From Verrucomicrobia bacterium UBA740 (GTDB lineage: Bacteria; Verrucomicrobiota; Kiritimatiellia; RFP12; UBA1067), in contig DBKW01000042.1 in assembly GCA_002298665.1 (NCBI GenBank), positions 414-23,874 of the forward strand: 23,461 nucleotides of DNA. Direction: 5' to 3'. The first letter of the stretch is position 1; every line of letters starts with the position of its first letter. Under the pieces are notes generated by a model. That model saw nothing but the letters and a program-made list of their open reading frames with translations, had not been told where the DNA came from and made no database searches. A program made the position numbers and the translations under genes. Positions 7,933-14,281 of this stretch are shown piece by piece.

Positions 7933-8933
7933 TCACTTTTCGCCCGTCGTCGAGACCATCCCGGCCGGATTCCCATCTTCCTTCAATTCGGGAATGTGCG
8001 CGAGCAACACCTCGAGATTCGCCTTCGCCGTCGGCATGTCGCGCGCAGCCGCCTTTTTCAGGAACGCCTGCACCTCCCAAGGATTCATAAACATGGCGTT
8101 TACGCGGTGTCGCCACATCAGCACGGCGAGATTGTGCAGGGCCGTGACATCAAGCCTATGGGCTCGAAGTGCCGCCCCCTCCTTCCGCGTCGGAAAGGAA
8201 TCAAGCACGCCGACGACGGTCGACTCCCTCCCGTCCCAGAAGCCGTAGACATAGCTCCGCGGATGCCATGCCCCGTCTTCATTGCGCTGGACGGCAAACC
8301 ATTCAACATTCCCCGTCCCGGACTTTGCGACAACCCACGCGAACGTGCCGTCCGGCATCTTTTCAGTGCCGAACATTTTGCAGAACAGCTTCAGATCCAT
8401 ACGCGGGAATACGGCATCCAACTGCCGAACCGCCCACTGTTCAATCTCCCGGTTGACCCAGCGGAAAGCCGCCGCTTCGGATGTATCCCCGCGCGAGGAA
8501 GCGTCCGCAAGCCGATAGCAGCCGTCCGCCCCCCCCCCCGGACCAGGTTCGTCTCGAGAGACTTTTCAAACGCCTCCACGTCAAACGGCCACATATTTTT
8601 GCGATATTCCTCCGTAAACAAATCGTCGCAGAATTTCATTTCGCCGCGCGGACGCTGTGCAATCTCGTACGCATTTGTCAGACCGATCTTCATCAGGGCG
8701 GCAAATTCGCAGACATCAAAAACGCCGACCTTGCACAACTCCTTGCGGGCGACCGCATAATGCGCCGCCTGCATGCGGGCAATCAACGTCGGGGGAATGT
8801 CAAAGTCCGGATCGGGATTTGTCCTCCGCGTCGCTTTGGGATGGTTGTCCGTGGCGGCGGACTCTCCCGCCAACGCGGACAGCACCGCAGCGAAAACCGC
8901 CGCAAAACAACAAAACAGCCTGATTTTTGCCAT
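7933..8933 (-). pseudogene. Secreted protein of unknown function, frame interrupted at an 11-base G tract
   Basis: Translation from ATG at 8933 (AAGGAGG four bases upstream, a strong site) gives a clear signal peptide (MAKIRLFCCFAAVFAAVLSALA) and about 131 residues up to NLVRGGG. There the minus strand has 11 consecutive G (8529-8539). Beyond it the original frame becomes low-complexity, while the +1 frame continues as ADGCYRLADASS...AAFRWVNREIEQW and runs about 200 residues to the stop at 7933, with well-formed protein such as MPDGTFAWVVAKSGTGNVEWF. With 12 G the gene would be one frame of 333 residues; with 9 G it would also be in frame. This is a sequencing or assembly slip, a phase-variable gene in the off state, or a true mutation. 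I recognise no family. It begins 20 bases after the small acidic gene. Confidence 0.75.
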
Positions 8934-8953
8934 ATTTCCTCCTTTTTGCGCCC

Positions 8954-9124
8954 TCAGTCCCTGTCCGGCCAATTGGTCTCGGGCCCTATTTCGTCCCAAA
9001 AAACCGTACCTCCCTCCCCGTCGTAGTACACTTCATTGGGATCGTGCTCCTCCGGCAGGCGCAGATACGCGTACAGATCGTCCTCGCAGGAGGGTCCGTC
9101 ATAATCGTAATCGTCATCGTACAT
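8954..9124 (-). CDS. Small acidic protein (56 residues), unknown function
   Basis: A short frame beginning MYDDDYDYDGPSCEDDLYAY and ending ETNWPDRD, with AAAGGA about eight bases before the ATG. About a third of its residues are Asp or Glu and only three are basic, giving a very low pI. It sits 32 bases after the DprA-like gene and 20 bases before the secreted-protein gene, so it looks like part of one transcript. I do not recognise a family. Small acidic proteins can act as DNA mimics or inhibitors, but nothing here proves that. Confidence 0.65.
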   Translation of the reverse strand: MYDDDYDYDGPSCEDDLYAYLRLPEEHDPNEVYYDGEGGTVFWDEIGPETNWPDRD

Positions 9125-9156
9125 TCCATATTCCTTTCAATTGGATGTCCTTATGT

Positions 9157-10095
9157 TTAGATAAGAAATTCATCTTGCCGCGGGAGCCTTGCGGGCGGCG
9201 GCGGCAACTCCGCGGACGCGTCGTCGGGATCCTGCGCACAGGCCCCGTCCGCCAGAATCGCGCGGTTAAGATCGTAGATCGGGTTGCCCTCCGCGCGCGG
9301 CGTGTAGATTGCCGCGCGCGGCACGCCGTACTCCTTCGCCTTGCCCAACGCGAAACGCGAACCGCAGTCCCGCCCGAGATTGTTTTCGTCATAGCTTGCC
9401 GCCAGCACCACACAGCGCACGAACATCGCCTGCAGACGGTCCCGTTCGACGTACCGCCCCAGAAACGCCTGCCGCGAACGCGGCGTATCGTAGTATTCCG
9501 ACACGAGAAGGCCCCCTTTCGCGACGATTTCATCCGCGAGTGGACGGTTTGCGGCCGGATTTATCTCGTTCAGCGGGCCCGCCAGGAACGCCACGGTCTT
9601 CCCGCGCCCTTCAAGCGCACACCGGTGCCCGACCGTATCGCATCCAAGCGCAAGACCGCTGACAATGCAATACCCCTCCCGGACAAGGCGTCCGGCCACG
9701 CGTTCCTCGTCCGCGACAACCGCCGCATCTGGGTTCAGCACGCCCACAAGCGCCACATTCCGCTCCGGACGGTCCAATAAACCGATATCGCCCTTGTAGA
9801 AAAGCGCAATCGGACGATCCGCCGCTTTGACGTCGGGCGGAATCGGCGGGAAACCGGCATCTCCCGCGCCGACTACGCCGTCCACGAAGCCCTCCAGAGC
9901 CCGGATTTTTCGCGCGACGCTTTCTTTGGCATCGCGAAACCGTTGCGCACAGACGCCCTCCACTTTGTCCGCGAGACGGCGGACGATTTCCGCGTCCGTT
10001 TGCGCGCCGATCAGATTCATGTTGATCCACTTGGGTCCCACGCCCTTGAAAGTGCGCGCGGCAAGCAGATTCAACGCGTTTTCGCTTGTTTTCAT
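9157..10095 (-). CDS. DprA/Smf-like SLOG-domain protein
   Basis: 312 residues from the ATG at 10095, chosen because AAAGGA lies eight bases upstream and the longer frame overlaps the preceding gene. The N-terminus has a helix-hairpin-helix-like segment (LLAARTFKGVGPKWINM). The Rossmann core follows DprA closely: ALFYKGDIGLLDRPERNVALVG (98-118), SGLALGCDTVGHRCALEGRG (146-165, the SGxAxGID-AH motif with Cys for Ile), LAGPLNEINPAAN (171-183) and LLVSEY (196-201). Classical DprA loads RecA on incoming single-stranded DNA in transformation. The linkage here to a PRTase and a HAD enzyme, rather than to topA or competence genes, indicates a specialised paralogue, probably for defence. The nucleic-acid or nucleotide ligand is unknown. 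Confidence 0.88.
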   Translation of the reverse strand: MKTSENALNLLAARTFKGVGPKWINMNLIGAQTDAEIVRRLADKVEGVCAQRFRDAKESVARKIRALEGFVDGVVGAGDAGFPPIPPDVKAADRPIALFYKGDIGLLDRPERNVALVGVLNPDAAVVADEERVAGRLVREGYCIVSGLALGCDTVGHRCALEGRGKTVAFLAGPLNEINPAANRPLADEIVAKGGLLVSEYYDTPRSRQAFLGRYVERDRLQAMFVRCVVLAASYDENNLGRDCGSRFALGKAKEYGVPRAAIYTPRAEGNPIYDLNRAILADGACAQDPDDASAELPPPPARLPRQDEFLI

Positions 10096-10132
10096 GACAT
10101 TCCTTTCAAATTTCACCAGACTCCCGTTGCTG

Positions 10133-10804
10133 TCAGAACGGGAGATTGCCAAAATCGTTCCAGCCGACCTCCCTGCTGCCCTTGCGTACGGTATAGCCGA
10201 CGGCATAGAATACCACACTCCGCGCCCCGCAGTCAATCAGGGTGCACAGGGCATCTTCATCGATTCCAACACTAGGCGTATAGATGTCGTCCACGAGCAG
10301 GATATCCTTGCCGCGGATCTCGGGCGAAAGGCGGCAAGTATCGCGAATCAGTCCCGGACGCGGCATTTCGCCATCTCCTCCATGGCCCGATCTACTGCGA
10401 TGTGTTGTACATGTGTTCTTGACGCGTACGATATAGTCCAGCCCGTCCGAGAGTTCCGGCATGCTCTCTACAACCTTACGAATCGACCGTTTCAGCCCTG
10501 TCTGGCGATAAGCGTATGAAGACTCCGCCTTCGCGCGCGGTACGCCGCAAACCGTCAACGGGCCGTGCTCTTTGACAATCTCCGCAAAGTCCTGCGACAA
10601 AGCAGCCCGCAGTTCGTCCGCCGCCGCCTTCAGTTCCCAGTCTTCGTGCGAACGCATGTCATTCTTCAATATAACGACATATTTAATCCGCGTGCGAGAA
10701 TCGTTGAACTTATAATACCAGTCGTGGAAATATCCAGTGATATCACAATCCCCTATATTTCCTGTGGCATCCCAACTCCCTATATTGATTGTCTCGGAGA
10801 ACAT
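10133..10804 (-). CDS. ComF-like phosphoribosyltransferase
   Basis: 223 residues. The PRPP-binding signature is at 168-182: ILLVDDIYTPSVGID, hydrophobic strand then Asp-Asp then the small-residue loop, followed by the CGARSVVFYAVGYT strand typical of ComF-type enzymes. The N-terminal part (SYAYRQTGLKRSIRKVV) lacks the cysteine zinc finger of ComF. It starts four bases after the HAD gene stops, with AAAGGTGG eight bases upstream, and ends 37 bases before the DprA-like gene. Such enzymes transfer or release ribose-5-phosphate at a base; the substrate is unknown. A DprA-like plus PRTase pairing is known from defence modules. Confidence 0.88.
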   Translation of the reverse strand: MFSETINIGSWDATGNIGDCDITGYFHDWYYKFNDSRTRIKYVVILKNDMRSHEDWELKAAADELRAALSQDFAEIVKEHGPLTVCGVPRAKAESSYAYRQTGLKRSIRKVVESMPELSDGLDYIVRVKNTCTTHRSRSGHGGDGEMPRPGLIRDTCRLSPEIRGKDILLVDDIYTPSVGIDEDALCTLIDCGARSVVFYAVGYTVRKGSREVGWNDFGNLPF

Positions 10805-10807
10805 GAT

Positions 10808-11365
10808 TCAAGCCACCTTTCGCATGAAATCGTACGGAACGCCTGCCGCGAACGCGGCGGACACCTTGTCCGCCGCGTTTTCCCAGACGCGGCAGAACCG
10901 CGGATCGGCATCGTGCGCGGCAAAATAGTTGGCGTATTTGTCGCCCTTGCCGCCGTTGCAGAAAATCTCGTCGAAACAGCGCACGAGCCCATGGAAGTGC
11001 AGCGTTTCCAGGGCGCGGCGTTCCTGCGCGTCGGTCAAAAGCACGATTTTCGCGAAATCGGAACGATGCGCCAGGACAAAACGGAAATCGTCCGCGGCGG
11101 GTCCCAGACGCGTCAACGGAAGGAAGCGTGTCTGAGAGGACGCTTTCCGTTGCGCGAGCGAGACTAAATCCGCCGCGGACAGCGAAGGGAGGGCGCACGC
11201 GATTACGCGTTTGGTCAAGCGCCCCGCTCCTTTAACCGGAAGATTGCCGTCCAAACCCGCCCGGCGCAAGGCTTCCAGCCAGGCGCACGAGTTCGCCGCG
11301 TCCGTCTCGACGAGCGTGCCGTCAAGATCGAAAATCGCTAGAGGCTTGGACATGTGCAAATACAT
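10808..11365 (-). CDS. HAD-superfamily hydrolase (cassette phosphatase)
   Basis: 185 residues starting MYLHMSKPLAIFDLDGTL. Motif I is DLDGT (nucleophile Asp13, acid Asp15), motif II is the Thr in VLLTDA, motif III is probably the Lys in GGKGDKYA, and motif IV is a divergent RVWENAADKVSAAFAAG that keeps an acidic pair. It is likely a small phosphatase acting on a nucleotide or sugar phosphate. ATG 11365 and ATG 11353 are both possible starts, and neither has a strong ribosome site. It is the first gene of the HAD-PRTase-DprA unit, downstream of a TATAAT box at 11405-11410. Confidence 0.85.
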   Translation of the reverse strand: MYLHMSKPLAIFDLDGTLVETDAANSCAWLEALRRAGLDGNLPVKGAGRLTKRVIACALPSLSAADLVSLAQRKASSQTRFLPLTRLGPAADDFRFVLAHRSDFAKIVLLTDAQERRALETLHFHGLVRCFDEIFCNGGKGDKYANYFAAHDADPRFCRVWENAADKVSAAFAAGVPYDFMRKVA

Positions 11366-11404
11366 TCTTTTTTACTCTCTTTCTTTCATTTGTTTACGGC
11401 GCAT

Positions 11405-11410
11405 ATTATA
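11405..11410 (-). promoter_or_regulatory. Perfect -10 box (TATAAT) ahead of the HAD-PRTase-DprA unit
   Basis: The minus strand reads GTGTATAATATG, predicting a start near 11398, about 33 bases before the first ATG. No convincing -35 box is seen at 16-18 bases. It lies only 50 bases beyond the last, degenerate CRISPR repeat, so array transcription could also run into the cassette. Confidence 0.5.
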
Positions 11411-11459
11411 CACTATCTCGCGCGGCCCATGTTGAAAAAAGATTTCCGCGGATATTCCA

Positions 11460-12355
11460 GCCCCAAATACCCTTCGGCTAGATTCGTGATTGATATAAGG
11501 CGGCGCGAGCCGTCTTCAACAACAAAATGGTGTATGTCTCAAATGCCTTTCGGCTAGATTCGTGATTGATATGTCCGTAACGGGTCACAACGAGGACGGG
11601 AAGGCGGCGCGAGCCGTCTTCAAGTCTCAAATGCCTTTCGGCTAGATTCGTGATTGATATTCGCGGGTTCCGGGGGGTGGACAAGATGGGGCGGCCATAC
11701 GAGTCTCAAATGCCTTTCGGCTAGATTCGTGATTGATATTCAACAACAAGGAACTATATGGTGCAATAGCTGGGGCTAAGTCTCAAATGCCTTTCGGCTA
11801 GATTCGTGATTGATATAAAGCTAAACGGGACAAATGTTCGCGGGTTCCAGGGGGTGGAGTCTCAAATGCCTTTCGGCTAGATTCGTGATTGATATCAAGA
11901 TCTCAATCCTCGATGAGGTCGAGGTGGAAGCCCCGGTCTCAAATGCCTTTCGGCTAGATTCGTGATTGATATCATGTTCATGGGCCGAAATGGGGAGGTG
12001 AGGATACTGGAGGTCTCAAATGCCTTTCGGCTAGATTCGTGATTGATATGAGACCTTCTCGATAACCGAGGTAACAGACCCGGAGCCCGTCTCAAATGCC
12101 TTTCGGCTAGATTCGTGATTGATATGTCGATATCGGTCACGATGTCGGTCGAGGCGGCCTTCAGTCTCAAATGCCTTTCGGCTAGATTCGTGATTGATAT
12201 GCCTTGCCCGCGCAGTATTTAACAATGAGAAATTGTATAGTGTCTCAAATGCCTTTCGGCTAGATTCGTGATTGATATATGGCCGGACTGGGAGACCTTG
12301 ATGAAAGAGGCGGCTGCGGTCTCAAATGCCTTTCGGCTAGATTCGTGATTGATAT
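11460..12355 (-). CRISPR. Type III-B CRISPR array, 12 repeats of 37 bp and 11 spacers (38-51 bp)
   Basis: Repeats start at 11460, 11536, 11624, 11703, 11780, 11859, 11936, 12013, 12089, 12164, 12242 and 12319. Eleven are identical; the repeat at 11460 carries four changes. On plus the repeat opens GTCTCAAATGCCTTTCGG and ends CGTGATTGATAT. I favour transcription right to left. The degenerate repeat, a usual trailer mark, is at the left end, cas1-cas2 lie to the right on the same strand, and in that sense the repeat holds a GCC-GAAA-GGC hairpin and ends TTTGAGAC, a plausible crRNA handle like ATTGAAAC. The spacer at 12279-12318 would be the newest. Spacers at 11497-11535 and 11573-11623 overlap in sequence, as do 11661-11702 and 11817-11858. 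Confidence 0.98.
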
Positions 12356-12383
12356 TGTATCATATTTCCGCTTCGGCTGGCAA
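12354..12383 (-). promoter_or_regulatory. Candidate array promoter in the leader
   Basis: Minus strand: TTGCCA (12378-12383), 18 bases, TACAAT (12354-12359), the last two bases of which lie in the first repeat. It is the best match near the leader end but would start transcription inside the first repeat, so it is tentative. Confidence 0.3.
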
Positions 12384-12916
12384 GTGGTTTCCGCATGTTT
12401 TTTGACGGCTGACGGATGGCGTCCGCGCCGGCGCCGGATCTCCTGTCCGTTTTATTCGAAATTCCGGCTTTTTCATCACTTAACGTCCGACGGCTGAAGC
12501 CCATTTAAGGGGGTTTTCGTCAGCCGTCAACAATCCAGCCGCATGGCGGGACTGCTCACCTTTCACAGAACCAGGCGGCGCCCGTTCCCCTTTCCCCCGG
12601 TCGACAACCCTGCGTCTCCGCGCGGAACGCTTCCTCCGCGGCACAACAGAACCGGGAAATCCGGCGTCCGGACCACCCCTCCCGATTCGGACAATATTCG
12701 GGCCCGCGCGTCCGGAATGGCGGCGACCGCCGCCTCTTCTCGGCATCTCCGCTTCAAGAGACCGCGGTCTCTTGGTGTAAAGACCGCGGTCTCTTGGCGT
12801 GGAGACCGCGGTCTCAAGTCGAGGTCCCCGTAAGAAGCCGTTCCGGCGTCCGAGGGGATCCGTCCCTGACCGCAGCCGCGTATCGAGGGAATCGCCGCAC
12901 ATGCTTCTTCCCCTAC
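12356..12916 (-). other. Leader/intergenic zone between cas2 and the array (560 bp, no gene)
   Basis: No frame here looks like real protein. The zone contains three copies of the motif GACGGCTGA: direct at 12404-12412 and 12489-12497, inverted at 12520-12528. The last two can form a nine-base stem with a 22-base loop. The 11-base TTGACGGCTGA at 12402-12412 also has an exact inverted copy at 12520-12530. A cluster of long palindromes lies at 12755-12815. The part nearest the array is the presumed leader with integration signals. Confidence 0.6.
12755..12815. promoter_or_regulatory. Three identical palindromes at exact 22-bp spacing (candidate operator cluster)
   Basis: The 12-base palindrome AGACCGCGGTCT occurs at 12759-12770, 12781-12792 and 12803-12814. 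The first extends to a perfect 20-base palindrome (12755-12774) and the third to 14 bases. The interval is 22 bp, about two helical turns, which would place dimeric proteins on the same DNA face. The outer GGTCTCAA also resembles the start of the CRISPR repeat (GTCTCAAATG). Confidence 0.6.
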
Positions 12917-13195
12917 CTAAAGGACAAGAATGGCGTCCGCCTCGGACGAGGCGTCCACATTCCCCAGCCGGCGGATCTTCTGCCGCTCCAGCTTCCCGAT
13001 GCAGTAATCTATGACGCGGTCCTCGTCAGGGTCGACCGCCTCGCCGAGCCGCCCCCAGAAGACGGACATCTGCCCGTCGTCGAGATCGCACTCGAAGACG
13101 CTGCGCTCCATACGCACGCCGTAATCCTCGCAGATTTTCGCGACTTTGCGCAAACGCCGCGGATTGGCGATATCGTAGGCCACCAGATGCAACAT
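12917..13195 (-). CDS. cas2: CRISPR-associated endonuclease/adaptation protein Cas2
   Basis: 92 residues with the ferredoxin-like Cas2 fold pattern. It begins MLHLVAYDIANPRRLRKVAK (conserved Asp8 after the first strand), followed by YGVRMERSVFECDLDD. It forms the Cas1-Cas2 integrase, serving mainly as the structural dimer bridging two Cas1 dimers. It starts nine bases after cas1 stops, with GAGGGGG close upstream, and is the last gene before the array. Confidence 0.96.
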   Translation of the reverse strand: MLHLVAYDIANPRRLRKVAKICEDYGVRMERSVFECDLDDGQMSVFWGRLGEAVDPDEDRVIDYCIGKLERQKIRRLGNVDASSEADAILVL

Positions 13196-13204
13196 CGTTC
13201 CCCC

Positions 13205-14203
13205 TCAAGGTGCCCGGAAGAAATCGGGCGGCGTCCTGCCATAAAGCGCGTCCAGATAGCGGCAGACCACGCCGTCGATGCCCGCGCGGACGGTGAGCGC
13301 GCGGCCGTCGCGGACAAACGTGCGTTTCATTTCCGCATCAAACGCCTGGAAAACGACGCGCCGGCCGGCTTCGTTCAGGAAGACGCCACCGTCCGCGTCC
13401 GTGAAGAAGTGCTCGCCCGGGCGCACGCGGCGGTGGTTCAAAAGGTCCAAAACGAGCCGGTCCGCCAGCACAGGCCGGCACGGTTCCATGAGATCGAGGG
13501 CGAGCGCCGGCGCGCGGTCGTGCCCGCGGTGGAAGAATCCGGCCGCCACATCCAGCCCGTGCGCCCGGACCGCCGCGGTGAATTCGCCCGCCAAAAGCGT
13601 GTAGACGAACGAAAGAAGCGCATTCGCCGCGTTTCTGGGCGGACGCCGCGAACGGACGCCGAACGGGCATTCCGCCGGAAAGAACCGCGCGAGAACGGCG
13701 AAGTAGGCCGCCGCGGCGATTCCCTCCAGCCCGCGAAGACCGTCCACCGTGCAGGTCGCCGGGAGCATGCGCCCTAGGGCGGACAGCTTCCGGAAATGCG
13801 CGTCCGATGCCGCGGAGAGGCCTCGGTTGGCGAAGAGCTTCTGCAGCGAACGCCGGCAGTTGGCGATTTTGTCGGACACGAGGCGCCGCGCGGCGTCGAA
13901 GCAGAATTCCGTATCGTACAGCCGTTCATACTGCCGGGCGCGGCGGTCGGCGTGGAAGCCGCTGTCGCCGTCCATCAGTCCGCGCCACATGCCGCTGCGC
14001 CGGAGGAAGGTGCAGGGAATCTGCCGGTCCATCAACCCGGCCAGCGCGGCAAACGAAACGGCCGGCTCGCCGCAGACAATGACGCGGTCCACGTTCACGA
14101 GCGGAACGCGGCGCAGGGAGCAGTCCGCATGGTCGTGCACGACCAGATGCTCCAATTCGAGCTTGACGCTCAGCGATTTGCCGTTCAGAACCAAAGTGCC
14201 CAT
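13205..14203 (-). CDS. cas1: CRISPR integrase Cas1
   Basis: 332 residues. The N-terminal beta domain includes VDRVIVCGEPAVS. The helical catalytic domain has the metal ligands Glu160 (GLRGLEGIAAAAYF), His225 in AGFFHRGHDRAPALA and the DLMEPCRP motif (Asp237, Glu240). All catalytic positions are intact, so it should integrate spacers. There is no fused reverse transcriptase. It lies 78 bases after can2, with an 18-base palindrome (14220-14237) just ahead of its start; the ribosome site is weak. Confidence 0.97.
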   Translation of the reverse strand: MGTLVLNGKSLSVKLELEHLVVHDHADCSLRRVPLVNVDRVIVCGEPAVSFAALAGLMDRQIPCTFLRRSGMWRGLMDGDSGFHADRRARQYERLYDTEFCFDAARRLVSDKIANCRRSLQKLFANRGLSAASDAHFRKLSALGRMLPATCTVDGLRGLEGIAAAAYFAVLARFFPAECPFGVRSRRPPRNAANALLSFVYTLLAGEFTAAVRAHGLDVAAGFFHRGHDRAPALALDLMEPCRPVLADRLVLDLLNHRRVRPGEHFFTDADGGVFLNEAGRRVVFQAFDAEMKRTFVRDGRALTVRAGIDGVVCRYLDALYGRTPPDFFRAP

Positions 14204-14219
14204 CTGTTTTCAGCGAGGC

Positions 14220-14237
14220 GGACGGTGGACACCGTCC
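14220..14237 (-). promoter_or_regulatory. Palindrome upstream of cas1
   Basis: Eight-base arms GGACGGTG and CACCGTCC flank two bases, 16 bases before the cas1 ATG. A TTGACA lies about 20 bases further upstream but has no -10 box at proper distance. It is a candidate operator or mRNA hairpin separating effector from adaptation genes. Confidence 0.4.
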
Positions 14238-14281
14238 CGCCCCGATAAACGAAGCCGTTTGTCAAAGAGCGAGGGGGAGAG

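Noticed and set aside
7644..7976. Open frames in the gap left of the secreted protein
   Set aside because: No ribosome site, odd composition and no recognisable domain.
11355..11459. AT-rich sequence at the left array end as the leader
   Set aside because: The adjoining repeat is the degenerate one and cas1-cas2 are at the other end; the AT-rich part is explained by the HAD promoter. Direction still needs RNA data.
11478..12225. Open frames on minus within the array with repeated ITNLAERHLR and SRKAFET peptides
   Set aside because: They are translations of the CRISPR repeat, not a repeat protein.
12489..12528. Hairpin GACGGCTGA...TCAGCCGTC as an intrinsic terminator for cas2
   Set aside because: No T-run follows on the minus strand and the loop is 22 bases.
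12480..12902. A 140-codon minus frame between cas2 and the array
   Set aside because: Arg/Gly/Pro-rich, no ribosome site, and contains the three palindromes; treated as non-coding.
13205..14203. Possible reverse transcriptase-Cas1 fusion, considered because the spacers look strand-biased
   Set aside because: Cas1 is 332 residues with no RT motifs, and no separate RT gene is in the window.
14240..14275. TTGACA upstream of cas1 as a promoter
   Set aside because: No -10 box at 15-19 bases; a lone -35 match is not enough.
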